This document shows positions 1 to 9,015 of a DNA stretch of 64,000 bases, one piece after another. The position numbers and the translations under genes are program-made. Under the pieces are notes generated by a model, which made no database searches, was not told where the DNA came from, and saw only the letters and a program-made list of their open reading frames with translations. Within the stretch, counting starts at the first letter, position 1. The number at the start of each line of letters is the position of its first letter. This stretch comes from Nostoc sp. FACHB-110 (GTDB taxonomy: Bacteria > Cyanobacteriota > Cyanobacteriia > Cyanobacteriales > Nostocaceae). The stretch spans positions 248,001 through 312,000 of the forward strand of contig NZ_JACJRU010000003.1 in the NCBI RefSeq assembly GCF_014697425.1, read 5' to 3'.

Positions 1-1225
1 AAGCAAACGCCATCCCCAAACAGCGACGATTTCCACCACCAAAGGGCAAAAATTCATATTGAGAAAATTGCCGTTCGAGAAAACGTTCTGGACGGAAACA
101 CTTAGGTTCGGGATATATATCAGGATTATGGTGAGTTGAATAAATAGAAACAGATACTGTCATTCCTTTGGGTAAGTCGTAGCCCATCAATTGCATCGGT
201 GCTTGAAGGATGCGTGGTAAAGCAAATAAAACAACTGGATAAATTCGCAGTGTCTCGGAACAGACGGCGTTTAAATAAGGAAGTTGAGTAATTGTTGTGG
301 GATCTGCACTACTGACATCAATTGAGTTGAGTTCTTGCAGCAGTTTTTCGCCCACTTCTGGATGATAGTGAACCCAATATAACGCCCAAGCTAATGCGAT
401 CGCAGTAGTTTCATGACCAGCAAAAAGCATAGTCATCAACTCGTCGCGTAACTCCACATCACTCATGGGTTGACCATGTTCATCGCGTGCAGACAATAGT
501 AAACTCAGGATATCTTCACCTTGAGTTTGATGGCGGCGTTCTCGAATTTCTGCGTAAATTAGTTTATCAAGCTGTTGTCTGCGCCGGAGAAATTTACCCC
601 AAGGACTCCAAGGGACTAAATCGCGTTGCAATGATTTAAACAATAGAAAAACAACACTCAAAGGCTCATTAAAAGTATTCAACATTTCGATTAAGATTTG
701 TTGAATTTGTGCGTAGCGTTCTCCTTCTTGCAATCCAAAAACAGTACGTAAAATTACTTTTAGGGAAATATCTTGCATTTGCGGACGCGCCACAAAAGAT
801 TCTCCTACTTTCCATTTATTAGTAACTTGCTCTGTAATTTCCCGAATTAAATTACTATATGCTTTTATGCGATCGCCGTGGAAAGGAGGCATTAAAAGCT
901 TGCGCTGTTGTAGGTGGCGATCGCCATCCATTAAAATTAGCGAGTTATCCCCTAACAACGGTTGCATAATCTGACTACCTGAGCCTGTTTCTAATAGTTT
1001 AGAATCAGCCGTAAATAGTTCTTGAATTCCTTTCGGGTTACTAATAATTACTTGTAGCGGAAAGGCGGCAAATCTAGAGAGATAAATATCCCCATAGAGT
1101 TGCTGATATCTATCTAAATTTTCGAGTGGTTGCAGAATTATGCGTACTGTCTGAAGCCATTGTGGTTCTGGTGATTCAATTGGCAGTTTAGGTTGTGTAG
1201 ATGAATTTTGCTTGAGAGTAATCAT
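1..1225 (-). CDS. Cytochrome P450 (CYP110-like), C-terminus beyond the window
   Basis: The minus-strand frame is open from an ATG at 1225 to the window edge, giving about 408 residues, so only the extreme C-terminus is missing. An AGGAGA ribosome site lies just upstream of the ATG. The I-helix motif AGHETT (around 395-425 on the DNA) and the haem-cysteine loop FGGGNRRCLG (close to the left edge) are both present, as is an ExxR-type SETLR. Cytochrome P450s use haem and O2 to hydroxylate substrates, and the CYP110 family of Nostoc-type cyanobacteria is associated with fatty acids or terpenes. The assignment to CYP110 is from memory of the N-terminal style and is not certain. No redox partner gene is visible nearby. 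Confidence 0.9.
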   Translation of the reverse strand, partial: MITLKQNSSTQPKLPIESPEPQWLQTVRIILQPLENLDRYQQLYGDIYLSRFAAFPLQVIISNPKGIQELFTADSKLLETGSGSQIMQPLLGDNSLILMDGDRHLQQRKLLMPPFHGDRIKAYSNLIREITEQVTNKWKVGESFVARPQMQDISLKVILRTVFGLQEGERYAQIQQILIEMLNTFNEPLSVVFLLFKSLQRDLVPWSPWGKFLRRRQQLDKLIYAEIRERRHQTQGEDILSLLLSARDEHGQPMSDVELRDELMTMLFAGHETTAIALAWALYWVHYHPEVGEKLLQELNSIDVSSADPTTITQLPYLNAVCSETLRIYPVVLFALPRILQAPMQLMGYDLPKGMTVSVSIYSTHHNPDIYPEPKCFRPERFLERQFSQYEFLPFGGGNRRCLGMAFA

Positions 1226-1389
1226 TATTAATTCTCCTAGTTAGCTATTTTGCCACGCACAGAAATAGGTTTTCTAAACATGATGAACTATCAATAGCCA
1301 AACTTTATTTATTAGCACAATGCACTCAATAAAAAATCGCTTTGCGCACAGCAGCTGCTATTGGGTGGCTTACCCGACACTCTTAAGTA

Positions 1390-1815
1390 TTACTCATGTT
1401 GCTTGGCTTGGGCGATCGCAGAATTAACTTCCTGACCATAAGCAATTTCCAGGTTATGACCGTCAGGATCGCGGATAAAAGCCCAGTAACCAACTGGCGC
1501 TCCATGCTCCTCTGGCCCTAATACCGATAAACCTTCTGAGTGTGCTTCATGACAGAGGCTGTCTACTTCCTCGCGGCTTTTACAAGCTACGCCGAGGTGG
1601 AAACTAGGTGCGGGTTGACATTGCGCTTTATCCATTTGAACTAGCACAATCACAAATGGTCGAGTTAAATCACTAATCCAAGCGACTTCGACTTTATGGA
1701 TTGTATCGCTACGGCGATGCACTACTTTCATCCCAGCATACTTTTCATAAAAAGAAATGCTTTTGTTGATATCACTTACCCCAAGTGCAACATGAGTTAA
1801 TCCAAGATCGGGCAT
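1390..1815 (-). CDS. VOC superfamily (glyoxalase/bleomycin-resistance-like) protein
   Basis: This 141-residue protein begins MPDLGLTHVALGVSD, the usual first strand of a vicinal-oxygen-chelate fold, with a His at position 7. It ends with the motif RDPDGHNLEIAYG, which carries the conserved metal-binding Glu near the C-terminus. The start at 1815 is preferred because a GAGAAGGAAA ribosome site precedes it. The same frame stays open further upstream, to 2217, but that stretch lies in repeat DNA and reads as low-complexity translation. VOC proteins include glyoxalase I, dioxygenases and antibiotic-binding proteins. The substrate cannot be told from the sequence. Confidence 0.85.
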   Translation of the reverse strand: MPDLGLTHVALGVSDINKSISFYEKYAGMKVVHRRSDTIHKVEVAWISDLTRPFVIVLVQMDKAQCQPAPSFHLGVACKSREEVDSLCHEAHSEGLSVLGPEEHGAPVGYWAFIRDPDGHNLEIAYGQEVNSAIAQAKQHE

Positions 1816-1904
1816 TAGGGTTTCCTTCTCATAATCATCAATATCTTTCAGATTATAGGAATCCGTTTTGATTATTGAAATTATCTGCTTTAAGGAGTGC
1901 CGAG

Positions 1905-1940
1905 TGCTGAGTTTTGAGTTTTGAGTGCTGAGTTTTGAGG
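1905..1940. repeat. Short tandem repeats (GAGTGCTGAGTTTT type)
   Basis: Units of GAGTGCTGAGTTTT and GAGTTTT recur in tandem here. Such heptad-based short repeats are scattered between genes in filamentous cyanobacteria. They are not part of the VOC gene even though its frame runs open through them. Confidence 0.7.
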
Positions 1941-1949
1941 TTGGCGTTT

Positions 1950-2279
1950 CTAGGACTAGCCCTTTCAAGGTGTTGTGTGATGGGCTGATTTGTAGTTTGG
2001 TAAACACATATCTTGCACGCCTGCGACTGAAGTCGCGGCTACACAGACAAAACCCGCACTTCGACAAGCTCAGTGACCACCTGCGCGGGTTCCAAACCCT
2101 TGATATTGCGTTAGTCCGCGTGGTGCGCCAAGCGCAGCGCAAGCGCGATAGGCGGACTTCGTTTGTATAGCCGCGAATTCTATTCGCTGGGGCTAGGTGC
2201 AAGATGTGAAATCTCAACTGCTAAGATTCTAAACCAGAAAAAGCTGCAAAATCACACACCTTGAAAGGGCTAGTCCTAG
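1950..2279. repeat. Dispersed palindromic repeat (family R1, copy 1) inside 30-bp inverted repeats
   Basis: The outer ends, CTAGGACTAGCCCTTTCAAG at 1950 and its reverse complement ending at 2279, form an inverted repeat of about 30 bp with one gap. Inside it, 2005-2208 is a copy of a repeat whose own ends are CACATATCTTGCAC and GTGCAAGATGTG and which contains several internal hairpins. Related copies lie at 29876-30054, 40879-41031 and 54744-54972, so the inner part is a dispersed, MITE-like element. The right end abuts a broken tnpB gene, whose frame stops making sense exactly at the inverted repeat. Confidence 0.75.
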
Positions 2280-2564
2280 TAGAGTTTCACTACAAAGTTG
2301 AGAAGATGGGAAGAAACGATTGATTTCTTGATATGTATGTCCGAATCTTTCAGCTTTGTATTTCAACATCGTGAGAAACATTCCCCACCCTTGGTCATTA
2401 ATAGCTTTTGCCAAGTTAGGATTTTTTACCATGTTCTTCACTGCTAAATCTTCCACACAAATCACTTGGTTTTCAGATGCTATTTTGCGAGATAGCTTGT
2501 GTAGAAAATCTTCCCTAACTCTAGCTATTTCACTAGAGACTTTAGCTTTAATTGCTCTATACAT
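2229..2564 (-). pseudogene. tnpB/OrfB remnant (IS200/IS605 group)
   Basis: The frame encodes about 100 residues typical of the C-terminal half of TnpB: a helix with KAKVSSEIARVREDFLHKLS, then VICVEDLAVKNM (RuvC-like Glu region), GWGMFLTMLKYKAE and FPSSQLCSE, the beginning of the zinc-finger. The protein then breaks off at the inverted repeat ending at 2279. The N-terminal half and the last zinc-finger cysteines and catalytic Asp are missing. It is a dead fragment of an RNA-guided TnpB-type nuclease gene. No right- or left-end structure for mobilisation could be identified. Confidence 0.8.
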
Positions 2565-2830
2565 GGTAGCGAGCCTACCGTGTTTGTGTATTCACGGTAA
2601 CACATATTTTGATAGCTGTGTTAACCAAAACAAAATATTTTGTTCGTCTCGACGAATCAAGTTTTCTTTGTTTTCCCTACGCTCAAATACAATCAAACTA
2701 CGCAACTCGACTCACTCGCAATTCATCTCAACACTGACCTGGGTACAGGTGAGCGTGTGAGCCTTCTTGCTGTTTAAGGTAAAAAGTAGGAATAAATAAA
2801 ATTTTTCGCTACTTTCTCCTCACTTTGGAA

Positions 2831-3769
2831 TTATCTCCTAGAATTATTTAGCTGCTTGACGGCACTATTACGTTCTCGCTCAATTTGTCTGACTAAACCA
2901 GCAGGTAATTGAGATTTTTTCGCCAAAGCTTGATCAAAATTAGCGATCGCATCTTGAGTTAACTGCTGATTTTTGTTTTTTCTGCCTTGTTCTTTGAGGA
3001 TTTGGGCTTTGAGATAATACAATTCTGGATTCTCTGGTGTGCCTTTAATCGCCCGATTGGCATAATCTAACGCTTGAGAATATTGTTTTAAATCTCGGTA
3101 GGCAATAGCAATCCCTCTATCAGCTAAATACTCCGGCGCAGCGTTTCTCTCTAACCTTCCAATCGCCTCATCAGGATTGGCAAAAGGTAGGCTGACCGCT
3201 AACATCACATCCATATAGCCTCTGAGTAAATTCAACTCTGGGTCTTTTGGAGAAATTGCCTCTGCTTTATCTAAATATTGATAAACTTGCCGTAACCGAC
3301 TTAAAGCTTGCGGCGCGCCATTGACTGTACCATCACGGGTTAAAATTACAGCCCCCTCAAAAAAATGTCCAACCGCTGTGTATATATTGCCCCGCAACGG
3401 GTCTTTGGCAATGAGTTTTTCTCCAGCCTCTAAAGTTTGTTTGCTATATTTATTTAACCCAGTTAAATCACCTTGGGAATATGCTAATGATGCCTGCATT
3501 GCATAAGCTAGAGGTTCATTTGGTTCTTTTTCTAAAGCTAATTTGAGGTAACGTTCGGCTTCTGGATAATTACCTTGTTGAAAAATAGCCTTAAACGCTG
3601 CTTCTGTATTATCGCCAATTTGATGAGCTTGTTCACCACGACCGAAGGGGTCGCCAGCTAGTGATGGAGTTACCCAGCAATTAAGTGCGATCGCAGCTGT
3701 TAAACTTACCTGAGCAACCTTAGTTAACTGAGTTAATACTATTTGCGAAATCGAAATTACTTTAGTCAT
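2831..3769 (-). CDS. Exported TPR-repeat protein (Sll0314-like)
   Basis: The product, about 312 residues, begins with a hydrophobic stretch ending in TPSLAG, which reads as a Sec signal peptide with a likely cut after ...SLA near residue 38. It then carries TPR-type helical repeats, for example QGNYPEAERYLKLALEKEPN and LKQYSQALDYANRAI, so it is probably a periplasmic scaffold. Proteins of this layout (Sll0314-like) are conserved in cyanobacteria, but no reaction is known to me. The ATG at 3769 is preferred over the GTG at 3775 because a GAGGG ribosome site is properly spaced only for the former. The gene stands alone. Confidence 0.75.
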   Translation of the reverse strand: MTKVISISQIVLTQLTKVAQVSLTAAIALNCWVTPSLAGDPFGRGEQAHQIGDNTEAAFKAIFQQGNYPEAERYLKLALEKEPNEPLAYAMQASLAYSQGDLTGLNKYSKQTLEAGEKLIAKDPLRGNIYTAVGHFFEGAVILTRDGTVNGAPQALSRLRQVYQYLDKAEAISPKDPELNLLRGYMDVMLAVSLPFANPDEAIGRLERNAAPEYLADRGIAIAYRDLKQYSQALDYANRAIKGTPENPELYYLKAQILKEQGRKNKNQQLTQDAIANFDQALAKKSQLPAGLVRQIERERNSAVKQLNNSRR

Positions 3770-4069
3770 CAGCACCCTCAGAACAATTGCGGTTGAAATA
3801 GTTGTATATCTTACCTAGAATGCAAAAAATAGTTTGTCCTTACTTAATTCTGCTTCAGCCAACACATTTCTAAAAGTTGACTTGAGTTAATTTTTCAAGT
3901 TCCCAGATAGTGTTTTAGCTCTGGTTGAAGGGTTATTCTGCCAAAATGAAGAGATAGACTTGCTGTGAAATCAAGCTTTAAAGCAGGTAATCTGGCATGA
4001 ATCTATGCGGAATTTTTCATTTGTACTTGGTGTAGTTAGTTATTCGCCAGTTTTTGGTAATCTTAACAA

Positions 4070-4744
4070 ATGCTCTATCTCAGAAATTTAATTTATCATC
4101 CCACAGCTTGCCCGACAGCAATTCTCAAATCAATTAACCTAGAATTACCGCCTCAGCAGCTAGGTTTGATTATTGGCCCCAGTGGTTCTGGTAAAAGCAC
4201 ACTATTAGAAATTTTATCTGGACTTGCCGAACCAACTTCTGGCGGAGTATTTTGGCGAGAACAAGAAATTATTGCCGAACAGCTGCAACAGTTAGCGGGC
4301 TTAGTATTTCAGTTTCCTGAAAGGCACTTTTGCGGCGGAACGATTTTAGAAGAATTGCGCTTAGGGCATCCTGAATTAGGCTCAGAACGTGTCAGACAAG
4401 CCTTAAGCGAAGTGGGATTAGAGCATTTATCGCTTTCCGCCGCGCCTTATGCTTTAAGTGGCGGACAACAACGACGTTTAGCTTTGGCGGTGCAATTAAT
4501 TCGCCAGCCAAATGTATTGTTGTTAGATGAACCCACAGCTGGTTTAGACTGGTCAATGCGCCAACAACTAGTAAACTTATTAGCAAAACTCAAACAAGAT
4601 TGGACATTGTTAGTAGTCACACATGATGCTGGTGATATGTTAGCGATCGCAGACCGTTGTTGGACACTTAATCATGGCGAACTGAAATCTGTAGATCCCA
4701 CAACACTTAGTAGTAAAGTGAAAGAACCCCAACCAGCAGCATGA
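4070..4744 (+). CDS. ABC transporter ATP-binding protein
   Basis: This 224-residue ATPase has Walker A GPSGSGKS at residues 36-43, the Q-loop FQFPERHF, the signature LSGGQQRR, Walker B VLLLDEP and the switch His in VVTHD. The FPE after the Q-loop resembles the CbiO/EcfA class of energy-coupling factor transporters. It would power a membrane permease, but no permease gene adjoins it, so the substrate is unknown. It lies 96 bp upstream of rsmG on the same strand, separated by heptad repeats. Confidence 0.85.
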   Translation: MLYLRNLIYHPTACPTAILKSINLELPPQQLGLIIGPSGSGKSTLLEILSGLAEPTSGGVFWREQEIIAEQLQQLAGLVFQFPERHFCGGTILEELRLGHPELGSERVRQALSEVGLEHLSLSAAPYALSGGQQRRLALAVQLIRQPNVLLLDEPTAGLDWSMRQQLVNLLAKLKQDWTLLVVTHDAGDMLAIADRCWTLNHGELKSVDPTTLSSKVKEPQPAA

Positions 4745-4840
4745 CTTGAAAAGTATGAAGTGTGAAGTGTGAAGTATGAAATTTCATCTTTTATTCTTCT
4801 GCCTTTTGACCAATGACTAATGAATAATGACCAATGACTA
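4745..4840. repeat. Heptanucleotide tandem repeats between genes
   Basis: Tandem units of GAAGTGT/GAAGTAT are followed by AATGACTAATGA-type units. Similar GAAGTGTGAAGTATGAA units recur at 63,778. This class is typical of heterocyst-forming cyanobacteria. Here the last ATGACTA unit supplies the start codon used for rsmG. Confidence 0.75.
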
Positions 4841-5590
4841 ATGACTAATTCCACAACTCCTTTGCTGCCAGAAATGGCAGAAATTTGGCAGCAAACTCTT
4901 AATTGGCAACCTACTACTCAACAGCAAGAAAAATTCCAGCAGCTTTACCAGTCAATTTTAGAAGGTAACGCTCAGTTAAATTTAACTCGCATCACCGAAC
5001 CTCAAGAATTTTGGGAGAAACATCTCTGGGATTCTTTGCGGGGAATTGTCCAACAAGGGCAATTTATTCCATCCTTGCAAGAAGGTGCATCGGTAATTGA
5101 TATTGGCACAGGTGCAGGTTTTCCTGGTGTTCCCGTAGGAATAATCGCACCTAACAGCACAGTAACTTTATTAGATTCAACTCGCAAAAAAATTAACTTT
5201 ATCGATAAAGTCATCACAGCACTGGAACTAAAGAATTGCCAAACCTTAGTTGGCAGGTCTGAAGAAATTGGTCAGCAAACCCAGCACCGCCAAATCTATG
5301 ATCTTGCTTTAATTCGTGCCGTTGGTACTACTTCTGTGTGTGCAGAATATACATTACCCTTGTTAAAACAAGGTGGTTTAGCAGTAATTTATCGCGGTAC
5401 TTGGACAGAAGAAGAAACTCAAGCTTTGCATAATGCTGTCAAGCAATTGGGTGGAGAAGTAGAATCAATTGAACAGTTTATAACTCCTCTGAGTGATAGT
5501 ATTCGCAATTGTTTATATTTAAGAAAAATAGCAACCACACCTGCTAAATTTCCCCGCGCTGTTGGTGTACCCACTCAAAAGCCATTATGA
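4841..5590 (+). CDS. rsmG: 16S rRNA (guanine-527-N7)-methyltransferase RsmG
   Basis: RsmG (GidB) methylates G527 in the 530 loop of 16S rRNA using S-adenosylmethionine. The 249-residue product has the expected LNLTRI and HLWDSL motifs, then the SAM-binding VIDIGTGAGFPGVP, VTLLDSTRKKINFI and LALIRAVG. The start is taken at 4841; an internal ATG at 4874 (MAEIWQQT) is an alternative because no clear ribosome site precedes either. The C-terminus ends ...VGVPTQKPL. A second, slightly different copy of this tail is found about 480 bp downstream, suggesting that the 3' end was rebuilt by an insertion or recombination. Confidence 0.92.
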   Translation: MTNSTTPLLPEMAEIWQQTLNWQPTTQQQEKFQQLYQSILEGNAQLNLTRITEPQEFWEKHLWDSLRGIVQQGQFIPSLQEGASVIDIGTGAGFPGVPVGIIAPNSTVTLLDSTRKKINFIDKVITALELKNCQTLVGRSEEIGQQTQHRQIYDLALIRAVGTTSVCAEYTLPLLKQGGLAVIYRGTWTEEETQALHNAVKQLGGEVESIEQFITPLSDSIRNCLYLRKIATTPAKFPRAVGVPTQKPL

Positions 5591-6366
5591 TTTTTGGTTG
5601 CATAAATTAACATTTAACCTGTATTTTTCTACAGAATATGTTAAAAGCCGAAAAGCATTAAACAAGTGCTAAATAGACTTTTAACAATCTCTATAATCTG
5701 CCCAGTGTTAGTTGAGTGAATATGAATTGAACTATAATATCTACCCATAATAATTTACCTAAATTTGGGGCTATTTTAGCCTACCTATTATTAACATAGC
5801 CACTTGCATCTAGTCAGGGAAGATTATTTTATATAGCTTTTTATAAAGTAAAAATAAAATTACTTTAGGATGTGTTAGCCACCTACTTTTAATATTAATT
5901 GTCACGCAATAAATTATCAAAGTGCCTAAAGCACCGCCACGTAATATGGTGCGTTACGCTACGCGACAACACACGCTACTGAAGATTGACTGTTTGTATT
6001 TGCAGAAGGTGGCAATTAATTACACCTGATAAGTTTCCCCGTGCAGTTGGTGTAACCACTCAAAAGCCACTGTCATCAATTTCAGCAAGGTACTAGAAGT
6101 AAGTAGCGATCGCATACTACCTGGAACAACAAATTTTTTCCAAACAGATAACCTATGTCTATGGTCTCTACCCTCAGTCAGCCTTGCTTTTCCCAGACTG
6201 TCTCGATATCACAGCTTCTACAGAGACTATGCAATGATATCCATTGTAAATTTATTTAAACTTATGTAAATATTTGTGATATTTTGATTGGGGGGCAGAA
6301 TTGTAACTCACAAATTACTTGCTCCATATCGGGTTCAGTTGAAAACTTACTCAGGTATTCCTCTAT
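5591..6366. other. Intergenic region with duplicated rsmG tail
   Basis: No gene is seen in these 776 bases. Positions 6021-6070 match the last 50 coding bases of rsmG at roughly 88 per cent and read on in frame to QKPLSSISARY and a stop. The stretch between the two copies (about 5,591-6,020) is AT-rich and has no coding signal. The 3' part (6,240-6,366) must hold the promoter of ocp. Confidence 0.7.
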
Positions 6367-7326
6367 ATGGCAATTACAATCGACTCCGCCCGCGGTATTT
6401 TCCCCAACACCCTTTCAGCGGATGCAGTACCAGCTTTAACAGCGCGGTTCAACCAACTCAGCGCAGAAGATCAACTTGCATGGACATGGTTTGCTTTTTT
6501 GGAAATGGGTAAATCCATTACCGTTGCGGCTCCTGGTGCAGCTAGTATGCAGTTTGCAGAAGGAATTCTGAACCAAATCAAGCAAATGACATATCCTGAA
6601 CAAACTCAGGTTATGTGCGATCTTGCTAACAACGCAGATACACCTATTTGTCGTAGTTATGCTACTTGGTCGCCTAACATTAAGCTAGGTTTTTGGAATC
6701 AGCTTGGAGAATGGATGGTGCAAGGCATAGTCGCGCCAATTCCCGCTGGCTACAAGCTATCAGCGAATGCTAATGCCGTATTAGAAACTCTCAAAACCTT
6801 AGATCAAGGGCAACAAATTACTGTCTTGCGGAACTCCGTTGTGAATATGGGGTTTGATGTCAATAAGCTAGGTGGTTACACCAGAATTTCAGAACCTGTG
6901 GTTGCACCTAAAGCAATTTCTGAGCGTACCCAAGTTAAAATTGAGGGTATCGACAACCCAACGGTGTTGAGTTACATGAACAACTTGAACGCCAATGACT
7001 TTGACGAACTGATCAAGTTGTTCGTGGCTGATGGTGCTTTGCAGCCTCCCTTCCAAAGACCAATCGTGGGTAAAGATGCCATCTTACAATTCTTCCGCGA
7101 AGAATGCCAAAACCTCAATTTGCTACCAGAACGAGGTATCGCTGAACCCGCAGAAGATGGTTATACTCAGGTGAAAGTGACAGGTAAAGTTCAGACTCCT
7201 TGGTTTGGCGCATCTGTAGGGATGAATATGGCTTGGCGATTTTTAATCAACCCTCAAGGTAAAATTTTCTTTGTAGCCATTGACTTGTTGGCTTCGCCTA
7301 AAGAACTACTCAACCTAGTTCGTTAG
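6367..7326 (+). CDS. ocp: Orange carotenoid protein (OCP1 type)
   Basis: OCP binds a ketocarotenoid, switches from orange to red in strong blue light and quenches phycobilisome energy. The 319-residue product has both domains in full: the helical N-terminal domain (about 1-165) and the NTF2-like C-terminal domain (about 196-319), joined by a linker two residues longer than in Synechocystis. Expected carotenoid and interface residues are seen: W41, W110, R155, Y203 (Tyr201 in Synechocystis) and the Trp in VGMNMAWRF (Trp288 equivalent). Position 44, usually Tyr, is Phe here. The recovery-protein gene follows, as expected for OCP1. A hairpin terminator lies between the two genes. Confidence 0.95.
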   Translation: MAITIDSARGIFPNTLSADAVPALTARFNQLSAEDQLAWTWFAFLEMGKSITVAAPGAASMQFAEGILNQIKQMTYPEQTQVMCDLANNADTPICRSYATWSPNIKLGFWNQLGEWMVQGIVAPIPAGYKLSANANAVLETLKTLDQGQQITVLRNSVVNMGFDVNKLGGYTRISEPVVAPKAISERTQVKIEGIDNPTVLSYMNNLNANDFDELIKLFVADGALQPPFQRPIVGKDAILQFFREECQNLNLLPERGIAEPAEDGYTQVKVTGKVQTPWFGASVGMNMAWRFLINPQGKIFFVAIDLLASPKELLNLVR

Positions 7327-7364
7327 AGAAACTCAAGCTCAATAAATTATAGGCGATCGCACTG

Positions 7365-7388
7365 AGCGCTCTTTTCACCAAGAGCGCT
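7365..7388 (+). terminator. Hairpin terminator after ocp
   Basis: AGCGCTCTT and AAGAGCGCT form a 9-bp stem around TTCACC, 39 bases after the ocp stop, followed by TAATTTC. It probably ends or attenuates the ocp transcript ahead of frp. Confidence 0.6.
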
Positions 7389-7465
7389 TAATTTCTCTGG
7401 ACAAATAAAACAATCCAAATCCAATAACTACCGTATAAATTTTAGTTTGAATTTTAGTTTGAATC

Positions 7466-7792
7466 ATGCAAGCAAGTGAAGCCGAGTGGACGGAAATCGA
7501 GAAAAAAATAGCTCGAACTGCCTTTGAACAAGCCTACCGAAGAGAAATTGAGGCACTGCTTCAACAAGTTCAACAGGAGGCTAGTACCCTTGTAGAATTG
7601 AATGATCTCTGGCGATTACACGATTTCTTAAGTGCTAAAAGGCATGAAGTTGAGGGTAAGTACGACTACCAATACTCTATTCTGCTCTTTGTCTTCGCTG
7701 GATTGGTGAAGGAAGGCTGGCTACATCTTAACGAACTGGAAGGACTGGATAAAGACAAGCTATCCAAGGTCGCTGTTCTGTCTCGTATGTAG
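7466..7792 (+). CDS. frp: Fluorescence recovery protein (FRP)
   Basis: FRP binds red OCP on the phycobilisome, speeds its return to the orange form and so ends photoprotection. The 108-residue, all-helical protein contains the conserved patch LNDLWRLHDFLSAKRHEVEG. W49, H52, D53 and R59 correspond to the functional W50, H53, D54 and R60 of the Synechocystis protein. The start ATG is at 7466; it matches the family length. It lies 139 bp downstream of ocp on the same strand, beyond a hairpin, so it probably has its own promoter as well. Confidence 0.92.
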   Translation: MQASEAEWTEIEKKIARTAFEQAYRREIEALLQQVQQEASTLVELNDLWRLHDFLSAKRHEVEGKYDYQYSILLFVFAGLVKEGWLHLNELEGLDKDKLSKVAVLSRM

Positions 7793-8017
7793 CCTAATAT
7801 AGCAACCCTCTAATAAGATCCAAAATCTGTTCTCTATTCCCACTGTTGACAAGCAAGCGGTTTGTCAATCCAACAGGATTGTTATATAGTCACTACTCTT
7901 TGTGGGTAAATCCGATACTATAATTCTCGCAGAAGTCAGACAATTTGAGATTTTGGATTTTTGATTGACCCCATAAGTAAATCTAGGAGTTTGTACCTTT
8001 AAAAAATTGTTTGTTGA

Positions 8018-8740
8018 TTAACGAAATTTGCTGGCTTCTGCAAACCGCTTGTTAATTTCATCCCAATTCACTACATTCCACCAAGCTTCTAAATAATCCG
8101 CACGACGGTTTTGGTAGTTGAGATAATAGGCGTGTTCCCAAACATCATTACCGAGAATAGGATACTTACCTTCGCTGATGGGATTATCTTGATTCGCTGT
8201 AGTTGTTATTTCTAGCTTGCCATTGTTATTGCGAACCAGCCAAACCCAACCACTACCAAAACGTGCTGCGCCAGCTTCGTTAAATTGTTTTTTTAAAGCT
8301 GCAAAATTGCCAAAATTTTGATTAATTGCAGCAGAAATTTCTCCTGTTGGTTCTCCACCTCCCTGCGGTTTCATGATTTTCCAGAACATAGAATGGTTAA
8401 CATGACCACCACCGTTATTACGGACTGTTGTCCGAATATCGGCTGGAATTTTGCCAAGTTTGCGTAAGAGTTCTTCCACAGATTTGTTTTTGAGTTCTGG
8501 GTGTTTGTCTAATGCTGCATTCAGATTTTTCACATAAGCTGCATGATGCTTATCGTGGTGAAACTGCATTGTTTTGGCATCAATGTGTGGTTCGAGTGCA
8601 TCATAGGCATAGGGTAAAGGTGGTAGTTCAATTGCACCTGCGGTGGTTTGTGGTTTATCTGCCAAGGCAACGGAATCTAATGCAAAAGCACCTGCACCTG
8701 CACCCAGTAAAAATAAGAAATGTCTTCGGTTTAGAGTCAT
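8018..8740 (-). CDS. sodA: Exported Mn-type superoxide dismutase
   Basis: This 240-residue enzyme dismutates superoxide. It begins [19 protein letters not shown], a Tat-like signal or membrane anchor, so it probably acts in the thylakoid lumen, periplasm or at the membrane. Metal ligands are visible as QFHHDKHH, the His in [10 protein letters not shown], and DVWEHAYY. The TANQDNP segment, with a Gln in the C-terminal domain, is typical of the manganese form rather than the iron form. Nostoc species are known to have a membrane-bound MnSOD of this kind. The gene is monocistronic. Confidence 0.92.
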   Translation of the reverse strand: MTLNRRHFLFLLGAGAGAFALDSVALADKPQTTAGAIELPPLPYAYDALEPHIDAKTMQFHHDKHHAAYVKNLNAALDKHPELKNKSVEELLRKLGKIPADIRTTVRNNGGGHVNHSMFWKIMKPQGGGEPTGEISAAINQNFGNFAALKKQFNEAGAARFGSGWVWLVRNNNGKLEITTTANQDNPISEGKYPILGNDVWEHAYYLNYQNRRADYLEAWWNVVNWDEINKRFAEASKFR

Positions 8741-9015
8741 AACAGTTTTTTGCAGCGAATCTACACTATTTATCGCTAGTTTTTATTGTTATAGATTACG
8801 GCGGCAAAAACTCGAATAATCTGATATCTTGTAACTAACTGGATAAACTTTAACTTGTGACCAATGCTACTAAGCAAAAGCCAGCAGTTTACAAGTTAAT
8901 ATCACAGCCCGTCCGCAGACACCGCTTCACTTCAAATTCTGATCATTTAACTATAATCTTTCTGCAAGTGAAAAGGCGCGGGTTAAGCTAGATTAAGTTT
9001 AGTTAAATTTGAGTC

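Noticed and set aside
1816..2217. N-terminal extension of the VOC protein to 275 residues
   Set aside because: The extension reads through tandem and R1 repeats and has no domain; a good ribosome site precedes the internal ATG at 1815.
2356..2760. Plus-strand 134-residue frame
   Set aside because: It lies antisense to the tnpB remnant and has no domain-like pattern or ribosome site.
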